A stretch of DNA of 11,103 bases from DAOPKN01 sp035391225 (lineage in GTDB: Bacteria > Thermotogota > Thermotogae > MWEM01): positions 1 to 11,103 of the forward strand of contig DAOPKN010000061.1 in NCBI GenBank assembly GCA_035391225.1. The letters are read 5' to 3'. The position numbers and the translations under genes are program-made. Shown one piece after another: positions 1 through 6,903 of this stretch (the stretch's first letter is position 1; each line of letters begins with the position of its first letter). A model generated the notes under the pieces. It was not told where the DNA came from. It saw only the letters and a program-made list of their open reading frames with translations, and did no database searches.

Positions 1-139
1 TTTTTTCGGGTTCCATGGTGGGCTGCTCCATTGTGCCAGGGTATCCCCGGGTATTATAACCGATTTGGGTCAAATCCGAAAACATTGCATACCAAGTACC
101 CGTACAAAAATGGTATACTTATCGCAAGGGGGTGGAGAC
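1..139. other. Upstream intergenic region of the diguanylate cyclase gene
   Basis: No gene is supported here. The window opens with six T residues (1-6), which could be the end of a terminator belonging to a gene left of the window. Two promoter-like patches follow. The better one is an extended -10 at 111-119 (listed separately). A weaker one is TTGTGC at 31-36, an 18-base gap, then TATAAC at 55-60. The second -10 lies inside a 13-base near-palindrome at 49-61 with one mismatched pair, which might be an operator but could be chance. Confidence 0.4.
111..119 (+). promoter_or_regulatory. Extended -10 promoter for the PAS-GGDEF gene
   Basis: The bases TG-G-TATACT form a TGn extended -10 element. 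No good -35 lies 16-18 bases upstream; TTGCAT at 85-90 is 23 bases away, too far. Transcription would start near 125-127, almost on top of the ribosome binding site, giving a 5' leader of only about 14 nucleotides. The same extended -10 style recurs at the divergent promoters around 6812-6875. Confidence 0.5.
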
Positions 140-1054
140 GTGGAACAAGTTGTAGGTGGGCTTTACCAGAACATCTTGAACCACTTGTTGGAAGGCGTTT
201 ACGTGGTGGATCGGGATCGCAAGATCCTGTACTGGAACCAGAAGGCGGAAAGAATAACCGGCTATCTTTCCGAAGAGGTAGTGGGGCACTCCTGCCAGGA
301 GAATCTCTTGGTTCACGTGGACGGTGAAGGAAACAATCTCTGTAGGGGTCTTTGTCCCCTTGCAAAAACCATGATGGATGCCCAACCCCGGAATGCGCTT
401 GTTTTTCTCCACCACAAGCAGGGACACAGGGTGGCAGTGAACGTGCGGACCATCCCGTTCCACAACGATGCGGGAGAAATCGTGGGAGGTATCGAGCTTT
501 TCCGCCAGGTATCGGAGGATGCAGAGGAAATGGAGCGCATCCAAAAGTTGGAGAAAATGGCTTTCATCGATGAACTCACCCAACTTCCAAACCGGCGTTT
601 CTTCCTTTCCACGTTGCAGCGCAAGCTGGTGGAGTGGCAGCATTTCCATTCCCGTAGTGCCCTATTCATCGCGGATATTGACCATTTCAAGCGGTTCAAC
701 GATTCTTATGGGCACGACGTGGGGGATCGGGTTTTGCAGACCGTGGCACGAACCCTATCGGGTAACGTACGGGGTGGAGATCTGGTTTGCCGCTGGGGAG
801 GGGAAGAATTCTCGGGTTTGTTGGTGGCGGGGAAAAGCAGTGACCTCCTCACCTCGCTGGAGCGCCTGCGCATGCTGGTGGAGAAATCGTTCCTGATGCT
901 TGAGGGCAAAAAGGTCCAGGTATCCGTTACCATCGGTGCTTCGTTCGTTCGAAACGGTGATGACGGGGATTCGTGGATGAAGAGAGCCGATAGCTTACTG
1001 TACAGCGGGAAACAGAAGGGTCGAAACCGCGTGTGTGTTGACGAAACATACTAA
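140..1054 (+). CDS. PAS-GGDEF diguanylate cyclase
   Basis: Predicted to make the second messenger c-di-GMP from two GTP under control of an N-terminal sensor; 304 residues, cytoplasmic, with no membrane segment seen. The GTG start at 140 is preceded by a G-rich ribosome binding site (126-137), and the protein then runs straight into the PAS fold, so the longer frame from 65 is rejected. Residues about 10-125 are a PAS domain (EGVYVVDRDRKILYWNQKAE, then a GIELF strand end). A short helical linker (about 126-140) leads to the GGDEF domain (about 140-300). The active-site motif is GGEEF at 220-224, with metal-binding Asp179 in IADIDHFK. The product-inhibition site RxxD is intact (RGGD, 211-214), so activity with feedback inhibition is expected. 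The PAS holds three cysteines (52, 68, 72) in a CxxxC-type cluster, perhaps a cofactor or redox site. The M42 peptidase gene follows after 24 bases, probably in one transcript. Confidence 0.9.
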   Translation: MEQVVGGLYQNILNHLLEGVYVVDRDRKILYWNQKAERITGYLSEEVVGHSCQENLLVHVDGEGNNLCRGLCPLAKTMMDAQPRNALVFLHHKQGHRVAVNVRTIPFHNDAGEIVGGIELFRQVSEDAEEMERIQKLEKMAFIDELTQLPNRRFFLSTLQRKLVEWQHFHSRSALFIADIDHFKRFNDSYGHDVGDRVLQTVARTLSGNVRGGDLVCRWGGEEFSGLLVAGKSSDLLTSLERLRMLVEKSFLMLEGKKVQVSVTIGASFVRNGDDGDSWMKRADSLLYSGKQKGRNRVCVDETY

Positions 1055-1078
1055 ACTGGCCAAAGAAGGAGCTGGAAC

Positions 1079-2125
1079 ATGGGGATTTCCGAAAAGACAC
1101 TCGAACAAATGATGGAGCAAATTGCGGTTTTGTGCCGCATTGCCAGTCCCTCGGGGTTTACCCGAGAAATCCAAGACTACGTGGTGGGGCAGCTGGAACA
1201 CATGGGGTTTTCTCCCACGCGCTTGCGAAAAGGTGGGATCCAATTGACACTTGGGGGCGAGAGCCATCCTATCGTTGTTTTGGCCCACTTGGACACGCTT
1301 GGGGCAATGGTCCGGTCTATTAAGGGAAATGGACGCCTTCGCCTGACACGAATCGGAGGATACCCACCCTCCAACGTGGAAGCGGAAAATTGTACCGTGC
1401 ATACACGCGAGGGCAAAATATTTTCCGGTACCATTCAATTGGTGCATTCCTCCACGCACGTTTTCGATGATGTAGGTACCATGAAGCGCGACGAGGAAAA
1501 CTTGGAGCTCGTGTTGGACGAGAAGGTTTTCGAAAAGGAGCAGGTGCAGAAGTTGGGGATCAGCCCGGGCGATTTCGTTTCCCTGGATCCCCGAACCGTG
1601 ATTACTCCAAGCGGTTTCCTCAAGAGTCGCCACTTGGATGACAAGGCTTCCGCAGGCATTCTGATGATGCTGGCGCGGCTTTTTTCCCAAGGAGAATTCC
1701 AAACCGATCGCAAGGTCACCCTGTTCTTCACCACGTACGAGGAGGTGGGGCATGGTGCCGCTGCGGGGATTCCCGCCGATACCGAGGAATTGCTTGCCGT
1801 GGATATGGGTGCGGTGGGGGATGACTTGGAAACCAACGAATTCACGGTTTCGATTTGTGCGAAAGATTCCTCCGGTCCTTACGATTTCGAAATGACGAAC
1901 CGGTTGATAGAATTGGCGAAACAGAACAAGTTGGAATACGCGGTGGATATCTATCCCCGGTACGGCTCCGACACCGCCACGGCGCTCGGGTCCGGTTCCG
2001 ATGCACGTTTCGCATTGATTGGCCCGGGTGTTTCCGCTTCCCATGGTTACGAGCGCACGCATCGTGAGGGGTTGGAGAACACGCTTCGCCTTTTGATGGC
2101 GTACCTTGGCAAGCAGCCTGCCTGA
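1079..2125 (+). CDS. M42-family metallopeptidase (aminopeptidase/deblocking type)
   Basis: A cytoplasmic dinuclear-metal aminopeptidase or deacylase-like enzyme of the M42 (TET/cellulase M/glutamyl aminopeptidase) family, 348 residues, which is normal length. The ATG at 1079 has AAGGAG at 1066-1071 with a 7-base gap. The expected metal and catalytic residues are visible: His70 in VVLAHLDTLG, Asp187 or Asp188 in SRHLDDKASA, the catalytic pair Glu221-Glu222 in TTYEEVGHGAA, Asp242 in AVDMGAVGDD, and His322 in SASHGYERTH. Family members form dodecameric TET shells that trim peptides in anaerobes. Some motifs depart from the classic ones (HLDTLG rather than HxDEIG, EEVGHGA rather than EEVGLRGA, plus an ICAKDSSGPYD stretch), so it belongs to a side branch and its peptide preference is unknown. 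Probably co-transcribed with the diguanylate cyclase gene; it converges with the ABC importer operon 20 bases downstream. Confidence 0.9.
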   Translation: MGISEKTLEQMMEQIAVLCRIASPSGFTREIQDYVVGQLEHMGFSPTRLRKGGIQLTLGGESHPIVVLAHLDTLGAMVRSIKGNGRLRLTRIGGYPPSNVEAENCTVHTREGKIFSGTIQLVHSSTHVFDDVGTMKRDEENLELVLDEKVFEKEQVQKLGISPGDFVSLDPRTVITPSGFLKSRHLDDKASAGILMMLARLFSQGEFQTDRKVTLFFTTYEEVGHGAAAGIPADTEELLAVDMGAVGDDLETNEFTVSICAKDSSGPYDFEMTNRLIELAKQNKLEYAVDIYPRYGSDTATALGSGSDARFALIGPGVSASHGYERTHREGLENTLRLLMAYLGKQPA

Positions 2126-2132
2126 AAGGACC

Positions 2133-2158
2133 GGAAAGGGGTGGCTTACATCCTTTCC
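2133..2158. terminator. Possible weak bidirectional hairpin between convergent genes
   Basis: GGAAAGG (2133-2139) and CCTTTCC (2152-2158) can form a perfect 7-pair stem with a 12-base loop. It spans the 20-base gap between the converging M42 peptidase and permease genes and runs into the permease 3' end. There is no T-run on either side, so it is not a textbook intrinsic terminator; it may only help stop or process transcripts. Confidence 0.25.
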
Positions 2159-3084
2159 TCGCGGGAGTAGGGAATTCCGAGCGACGAAGGGGTTCCCAAC
2201 TTCCGACGGGAGCGTTCGCTCGAAGTTAGGGCAAGAACCCCGATGGTGAGGAGGTAGGGGAGCATCTTCAACAGGTACGGCGAAACGGGTACCCCGAATG
2301 CCTGGAGATGAAACCCCAGTGCGGATATTCCCCCGAAAAGGGTAGCGCCAAGCAGAGCCTTCACGGGATCCCAGCCGGCGAAAAGCGCAAGAGCGATGGC
2401 GATCCACCCACGGCCGGCGGTTAAGTTGTCCATCCACAGCGAATTTGCCGCAAGTGAGAGGTACGCGCCTCCCAGGGCCGTGATGGCGCTACCACCGATG
2501 GTGTACAGGAATCGAACCCGGTACACGTCGATACCCCGCGAATCTGCTGCTCTTGGTTCCTCTCCCACCGCGCGAAGGTTCATGCCAAACCGAGTACGGT
2601 ACAGGAAGAACCAGAGAAGGGGTACCAGCCCGAGTGCCACGTATACCAGCACATCATGCCCAAAGAAGATCTGGCCGAGTACGGGAATGTCTCCCAGGAG
2701 GGGGAGCTTGACGGGAACGAAACGAGCAGCGGTTGTTCCCGCAAAGCGTGTCCCCCACAAACCGGTGATGCCACTTCCCAGCAAGGTGATGGCCAGCCCG
2801 CTCACCACCTGGTTGATGCGCAGCACCACGCAAAAAAGGGCGTGCAACAAGCCCAGAAGCGCTCCTGCCATCATGGCAAACAGGATCGCGAGAAGAAGGT
2901 TGGAGGTGACGCTTGCCGCCGCAAAGCCGGCCAGTGCCCCCACGAGCATCAACCCTTCCAGGCCCAAGTTCATGACCCCGCTGCGTTCCACGAGAATGGT
3001 TCCCAGAACCGCGAACAGCAAGGGGGTGCCCGATTGGATGGCTGCTCCCAGCACGGAAACCAAGAAAACCCCCGTTTCACCCAT
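2146..3084 (-). CDS. ABC importer permease 2, BMP-associated (YufQ/NupQ type)
   Basis: Inner-membrane permease of the branched-chain/ribose permease superfamily (BPD_transp_2), 312 residues. It is the smaller of the two permeases in BMP-type nucleoside or purine importers and pairs with the larger one upstream to form the translocation pore. Hydrophobic stretches fill most of the chain. The family hallmark near the third helix, VMNLGLEGLMLVGA (about 37-50), is present, as is a cytoplasmic coupling segment (RTRFGMNLRAVGEEPRAADS, about 163-182). The C-terminus is basic and Ser-rich and ends outside the last helix. The ATG at 3084 overlaps the end of the larger permease gene by 8 bases (ATGGGTGA), which suggests translational coupling. 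Last gene of the operon. The substrate is not readable from the sequence; nucleosides or purines are the usual cargo of the family. Confidence 0.88.
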   Translation of the reverse strand: MGETGVFLVSVLGAAIQSGTPLLFAVLGTILVERSGVMNLGLEGLMLVGALAGFAAASVTSNLLLAILFAMMAGALLGLLHALFCVVLRINQVVSGLAITLLGSGITGLWGTRFAGTTAARFVPVKLPLLGDIPVLGQIFFGHDVLVYVALGLVPLLWFFLYRTRFGMNLRAVGEEPRAADSRGIDVYRVRFLYTIGGSAITALGGAYLSLAANSLWMDNLTAGRGWIAIALALFAGWDPVKALLGATLFGGISALGFHLQAFGVPVSPYLLKMLPYLLTIGVLALTSSERSRRKLGTPSSLGIPYSREERM

Positions 3085-4195
3085 GGTCCGCCACTTCTCC
3101 GGGCTTTTTCCACCGAATGCGAAACCTTGACAACGACTCTCCTCCCAACAGGCTGAAAAGAAGAAGTGCCTGCAGGGTCGGGGTCAGTGCGGAGGGGACG
3201 CCGTGGAACATTTGCAGGGAGGAATTTCCCATTTGCATCCCCCCGAACAGGAAGGAAACAAGGAGTATTCCCAGGGGGTTGAGCCGGGCAAGCCACGCGA
3301 CAATGATCGCGGTGTACCCGTACCCCGAGGAAAAGCCTTGCTGGAAACTGTGTTGCACCCCCATCATCTGTACTGCCCCGGCGAGTCCAGAAAGGGCACC
3401 GCTTGCCAGCAACGCCATGGCCCCAGTTCGGCGCACGGAGATCCCCGCGTAGCGTGCGGCAAGGGGGTTATCCCCCACGATTCGCGAACGGAATCCCCAC
3501 GCGCTTTTCTGCTGCAGGAGCAAAAGCAGCACGGCAACGAGCAGCGGAAGAAAGAACCCGGTGTGCAACTGTGCCCCGAAAACGGTGGGAAACCTTGCCG
3601 AAACGCCGAAAGAAGCAGTTCCCGGGAATCCAAAACCGGCGGGGTTTTTCCAGGGGCCGTTCACCAGGAAATCCGCCCAAAAAAGGGCGACGTAGTTCAA
3701 CATCAACGTGACGACGATTTCGTCCGTGCGCAGGAATGCCTTCATCAACGCGGGGAGGAGCGCCCAAAAAGCCCCTCCGGCAAGACCCATGGCGCAAAGC
3801 AAGGGCAACATCACCCAGGGACGGGAAACCCCGGGGAACAGGAAAAGGGCTCCCCAGGTTGCTGCCATGGCTCCCAAGTACATCTGGCCCTCTCCCCCGA
3901 TGTTCCATGCCTTCACCCGGTAGGCAACCGAAAGGCCAAGCGCAACGAGGGCCAATGGTACCATGTGGGTGAGCGAACCGAAAAAGCCGAACCAGCTGGA
4001 GAATGGGGTGGATAGGAGAGAAACCAGCGCGAATCCCGAACGGGAAAATGCTGTACCGGCGGCTTGCTCCTGGCCCAGGTAGAAAAAAGCGAGCACGAAG
4101 AACATCACACCAAACGCGAATGCCAACGAGTACAAGGGTACGGTGAACCAGGCGAACCGGGGCAGGCGCAGGCGTTTTTCCAGTTGCAGTTTCAT
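3077..4195 (-). CDS. ABC importer permease 1, BMP-associated (YufP/NupP type)
   Basis: Larger inner-membrane permease of the BMP-type importer, about 372 residues, BPD_transp_2 family. A first helix lies near residues 17-40, followed by a polar loop (about 41-68) that is probably outside the membrane, then a bundle of further helices. The family motif KAWNIGGEGQMYLGA is at about 95-109 (usually FNIGxEGQ), and TLMLNYVALF at about 164-173 is also typical. A loop with GFRSRIVGDNPLAARYAGI (about 235-253) is the expected ATPase-contacting segment. The start is either ATG at 4195, overlapping the ATPase stop as TGATG, or GTG at 4198, overlapping by four bases; the codons are adjacent and in frame, so the choice changes one residue. 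A GGGGA stretch upstream could serve either. Partners are the double ATPase upstream, the smaller permease downstream and the BMP binding protein. Confidence 0.88.
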   Translation of the reverse strand: MKLQLEKRLRLPRFAWFTVPLYSLAFAFGVMFFVLAFFYLGQEQAAGTAFSRSGFALVSLLSTPFSSWFGFFGSLTHMVPLALVALGLSVAYRVKAWNIGGEGQMYLGAMAATWGALFLFPGVSRPWVMLPLLCAMGLAGGAFWALLPALMKAFLRTDEIVVTLMLNYVALFWADFLVNGPWKNPAGFGFPGTASFGVSARFPTVFGAQLHTGFFLPLLVAVLLLLLQQKSAWGFRSRIVGDNPLAARYAGISVRRTGAMALLASGALSGLAGAVQMMGVQHSFQQGFSSGYGYTAIIVAWLARLNPLGILLVSFLFGGMQMGNSSLQMFHGVPSALTPTLQALLLFSLLGGESLSRFRIRWKKPGEVADHG

Positions 4196-5691
4196 CACGC
4201 GTCTTCCCCGCTTTCCCCTTGGATTCCTGCCATCATCCGTCCGATTTTCTCGCGATAGGTCCTGTCGGGTGGTGCATACCCCATTATGCTTCCCTCGAAA
4301 AGAACCGCGATGCGGTCCGAAAGGCGGAAAAGCTCTTCTAAGTCGCTGGAAATGAGGAGAATCGCAGTACCACGCTTCGCCTCTTCCCGCAAGATCCGGG
4401 ACACCAGCCCCGTGGTTTGGATGTCAAGCCCCCAGGTCGGATTATCCGCAAGGATGAACGTGGGCTTCGCGGACAGTTCCCGGGCGACGATCACCTTTTG
4501 CAGGTTTCCTCCCGAAAGCAGGCGCACCGGCATTTTTTCCGAGGCCACTTGGATCGAGAAGGTACGGATGAGAGGGTTTTGCTTCCCGTTTCGCACCGGG
4601 GGGAGGCGTTTTTTCAGCGAAAGATTCTCGCGTACCGAGAGGTTTGGGCAACTTGCCACCCCCTTTCGGTCCGCGGGGATGTAGGAGAAACGGTGCAAGA
4701 TGCGCTGGTGCACGTTTCCACTTTCCAGGGAAATGCCATCGAGCGAAATGCTTCCGGAAACCACCCGCCGAAGACCATACAGTGCTTGGGCCAGCTCCCT
4801 CTGGCCATTCCCCGATACGCCAGCCAAACCAAGGATTTCCCCCCTTTGGACCTCCAACGAGAGGTTCCGGATGGCAAGGTGACCCCGGTCATTTTTCACC
4901 TGCAGCCCTTTCACTTCCAAACGGGGAAGGCCACGCGGGGGAGAGGGAAGAAGTGCAAGGGGTTCCGGTTCGTGCCCCATCATCATTTTCACAAGCGTGG
5001 TTTCGTCGGCCTCTGACCGGTCCACGGTGCCCACAACCTTGCCATGCCGGAGAACCACGATGCGGTCACTGATGGATAGCACTTCTTCGAGCTTGTGGCT
5101 GATGAAAATCACCCCCGATCCCTGCCGCACCATTTTCCGAATCGCTGCCAAGAGCTGCTGGGATTCCCCGGGAGTGAGCACGGCTGTTGGTTCATCCAGT
5201 ACGAGGATTTGGGCTCCCGTGAAGAGAAGTTTCAAAATTTCCACGCGCTGTTTTTCCCCCACCGAAAGCGTCCACACTTTTGCGCGTGGATCCACGGGCA
5301 ACCCGAAATGCGCCCCAAGCTGCTGTATCTTTCTCTCCACTCCGCGAAGCATCTCGCGATTACTTCGTGTTTTCCACCCCAGGGTGATGTTTTCTGCCAC
5401 GCTGAAGGATGGAACGAGGGAAAAATGTTGCTGTACCATCCCGATTCCCATTTGCAGTGCCTTGGTGGGCGAAAGCCTTCCGGGCGATTTGCCCCGCAAA
5501 CGGATGCTGCCAGAGGAGGGTTGGTACATGCCAAAAAGGATGTTCATGAGAGTGGTCTTTCCCGCCCCGTTTTCTCCAAGCAGGGCGAGAACTTCCCCGG
5601 AAAACAGCTGCAAACAGATTCCATCGTTTGCCCGAATACCCGGGAAGACACGGCTGATATTCTCCATTTCCAAGAGGGGTTTTCTCGCCAA
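4195..5691 (-). CDS. ABC importer double-domain ATPase (YufO/NupO, COG3845 type)
   Basis: Cytoplasmic ATPase that drives the BMP-type importer; 498 residues with two fused ABC domains, the usual size. Domain 1: Walker A GENGAGKTT at 39-47, signature LSVGE at 142-146 (V for the usual second G, common in this family), Walker B LVLDEPT with Asp166-Glu167, and H-loop His199. Domain 2: Walker A is degenerate (GVSGNGQRE, 291-299, no Lys), the signature LSGGN is intact at 392-396, and Walker B reads ILADNPT with Asn417 in place of the catalytic Glu. Site asymmetry of this sort is typical of sugar/nucleoside double ATPases, so only one composite site should be fully hydrolytic. The TTG start at 5691 is chosen because AGGAGG (5697-5702) sits 5 bases upstream, directly on the binding-protein stop; the open frame to 5895 only overlaps that gene. 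Confidence 0.92.
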   Translation of the reverse strand: MARKPLLEMENISRVFPGIRANDGICLQLFSGEVLALLGENGAGKTTLMNILFGMYQPSSGSIRLRGKSPGRLSPTKALQMGIGMVQQHFSLVPSFSVAENITLGWKTRSNREMLRGVERKIQQLGAHFGLPVDPRAKVWTLSVGEKQRVEILKLLFTGAQILVLDEPTAVLTPGESQQLLAAIRKMVRQGSGVIFISHKLEEVLSISDRIVVLRHGKVVGTVDRSEADETTLVKMMMGHEPEPLALLPSPPRGLPRLEVKGLQVKNDRGHLAIRNLSLEVQRGEILGLAGVSGNGQRELAQALYGLRRVVSGSISLDGISLESGNVHQRILHRFSYIPADRKGVASCPNLSVRENLSLKKRLPPVRNGKQNPLIRTFSIQVASEKMPVRLLSGGNLQKVIVARELSAKPTFILADNPTWGLDIQTTGLVSRILREEAKRGTAILLISSDLEELFRLSDRIAVLFEGSIMGYAPPDRTYREKIGRMMAGIQGESGEDA

Positions 5692-5696
5692 GGGGA

Positions 5697-5702
5697 CCTC
5701 CT
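5697..5702 (-). promoter_or_regulatory. Ribosome binding site fixing the TTG start of the ATPase gene
   Basis: On the minus strand AGGAGG lies 5 bases before TTG at 5691 and overlaps the last base of the BMP-protein stop codon (TGA, 5702-5704). The next in-frame ATG (5667) would drop the first residues of the ABC fold and has no comparable site. This decides the TTG start and shows tight coupling of the two genes. Confidence 0.75.
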
Positions 5703-6763
5703 CAGTGGGGTGTGCCCACCACGTTTCGCACCAGCCAGTCCATGCGGAGCAGCTCCTCGTCGGAAGGGATTTCCCCAGCGGGGATTCGGAGGTTTCCCTG
5801 CTGGTCCCACACGGGGCCTTCAAAAGGTTCAAGGGTGCCCTGTAGTATTTTTTCGCGTGCATCGAGCACGAAGGCGGACACCTGCGAAGGAACACGATCG
5901 CTCAGAAGTAGGTCCACGATTCCATCCTTCATTCCACCCCAATAGGCCTCGCTTGTCCACGTGCCGTCCAGGACGCTCTGTACGACCCGTACGAAGTAAG
6001 GACCCCAGTTCCAAACCGGTGCGCCGAGGAAAGCGTCTGGAGCGAAAGTACGCATGTCACTGTTGTATCCAATCGAAAAGGCTCCGCGGTCTTGGGCGGC
6101 TTGCTGGCAGGCGGGGGAGTTTTGGTGCTGCGTAATGACATCTGCCCCCCTATCCAGAAGCGCCAGTGCAGCTTCGCGCTCCTGTCCCGGATCAAACCAC
6201 GTACCGGACCACACCACGTGGATCTCGGCGTGCTCGTTGACGGAAAGCACTCCCAGGGCAAAAGCGTTGATCCCCCGCACCACTTCCGGAAGGGGAAAGG
6301 CGGCCACGTAACCGATGATGTTGCTGGTAGTCATTTTTCCGGCAAGGATACCACTGAGGTACCTTGGTTGGTACATGCGCCCGAAGTAGGTTCCCATGTT
6401 GGGTGCTGTCTTGTACCCCGAGCAGTGCATGAAAATGGTTTGCGGGTAGGCCTGGGCCACTTTCGCCATGCTCTCCATGTAGCCGAAGCTGGTTCCAAAG
6501 ATGAGATCAAAACCATTTTGGGCAAACCCCTGGAAAACCAGGGCGGAATCGGAATTCTCCGGGACGTTTTGCATGAATGCGGTTTGCACCGCTGGGCCAA
6601 AGGTGGTTTCGAGGAATCGCCGCCCCTGGTCTTGCAGGAAACTCCAGCCCATGTCGGTCACCGGATTCACGAATACGAAAGCCACGCGCAGCGGTTGTCC
6701 AAAAAGGGAAAGGCATAGCAAAAAAAGCCCCACGCTCACAAGCCATTTGTGTTTTCGAACCAC
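5702..6763 (-). CDS. BMP-family ABC substrate-binding protein (PnrA/Med-like)
   Basis: Extracytoplasmic solute-binding protein that captures the ligand and hands it to the two permeases; 353 residues. The GTG at 6763 has GGGGGGGAG (6771-6779) 7 bases upstream. The N-terminus is a signal peptide: basic VRKHK, hydrophobic WLVSVGLFLLCLSLFG, then the mature protein from about QPLRVAFVFV. No lipobox is visible (the only Cys, in LLCLS, lacks Gly/Ala/Ser before it), so a soluble periplasmic protein is likelier than a lipoprotein. BMP (PF02608) features follow: NPVTDMGWSFLQDQG, IFGTSFGYMESMAKVA, AAFPLPEVVRGINAFALG, TWFDPGQEREAA, GADVITQHQNSP, IGYNSDM and WNWGPYF. Known relatives bind purine nucleosides or related ligands; the ligand here cannot be read off. 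First gene of the four-gene operon, so the binding protein is probably made in excess of the membrane parts. Confidence 0.92.
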   Translation of the reverse strand: MVRKHKWLVSVGLFLLCLSLFGQPLRVAFVFVNPVTDMGWSFLQDQGRRFLETTFGPAVQTAFMQNVPENSDSALVFQGFAQNGFDLIFGTSFGYMESMAKVAQAYPQTIFMHCSGYKTAPNMGTYFGRMYQPRYLSGILAGKMTTSNIIGYVAAFPLPEVVRGINAFALGVLSVNEHAEIHVVWSGTWFDPGQEREAALALLDRGADVITQHQNSPACQQAAQDRGAFSIGYNSDMRTFAPDAFLGAPVWNWGPYFVRVVQSVLDGTWTSEAYWGGMKDGIVDLLLSDRVPSQVSAFVLDAREKILQGTLEPFEGPVWDQQGNLRIPAGEIPSDEELLRMDWLVRNVVGTPH

Positions 6764-6770
6764 GATCGAT

Positions 6771-6779
6771 CTCCCCCCC
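6771..6779 (-). promoter_or_regulatory. Ribosome binding site for the binding-protein gene
   Basis: The minus strand reads GGGGGGGAG, 7 bases before the GTG at 6763. An in-frame TTG at 6781 would place this site inside the coding region, so the GTG start is preferred; it also gives a cleaner signal peptide with a basic N-terminus. Confidence 0.65.
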
Positions 6780-6811
6780 AAAAAGCAACTTCCATTTCTT
6801 TTCGATTTTGC

Positions 6812-6820
6812 ATTATAGCA
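6812..6820 (-). promoter_or_regulatory. Extended -10 promoter for the ABC importer operon
   Basis: The minus strand reads TGCTATAAT, a perfect TGn extended -10. No recognisable -35 is found 16-18 bases upstream (around 6834-6840). Transcription would start near 6805, giving a leader of roughly 40 bases before the GTG at 6763, too short for a known purine riboswitch. It is back to back with the promoter at 6867-6875. Confidence 0.65.
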
Positions 6821-6866
6821 CGGTTTGGAGAATGAATGGTCTGCACCTGGCTGCGCTTTGGGGGTG

Positions 6867-6875
6867 TGTTATAAT
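6867..6875 (+). promoter_or_regulatory. Extended -10 promoter for the methylmalonyl-CoA operon
   Basis: TGTTATAAT is a perfect TGn extended -10. No good -35 is present near 6847-6852. Expected transcription start is near 6882, giving a leader of about 20 bases before the epimerase ATG at 6904. About 46 bases separate it from the oppositely directed element at 6812-6820, so a regulator bound between them could act on both operons. Confidence 0.65.
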
Positions 6876-6903
6876 AGTTCGAAAATTGGATCGGGGGGAT
6901 TGT

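Noticed and set aside
85..119. TTGCAT (85-90) as the -35 partner of TATACT (114-119)
   Set aside because: The 23-base spacing is too long; the TGn extension explains the promoter without a -35.
995..2437. A 480-residue open frame on the minus strand opposite the M42 peptidase gene
   Set aside because: Low-complexity His/Arg/Gly-rich translation with no recognisable domain; it fully overlaps a gene with intact catalytic motifs and is a reading-frame shadow.
2396..3130. Plus-strand open frame opposite permease 2, and similar long frames at 3203-4015 and 5095-6135
   Set aside because: Antisense shadows of clear ABC transporter genes; the translations are Arg/Pro/Ser-rich with no domain and no ribosome binding site pattern.
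5692..5895. N-terminal extension of the importer ATPase
   Set aside because: It overlaps the binding-protein gene in another frame, and the AGGAGG site supports the TTG start at 5691.
6764..6903. Purine or other riboswitch in the leaders of the divergent operons
   Set aside because: Predicted leaders are only about 40 and 20 bases, and no aptamer-like stem set is visible.
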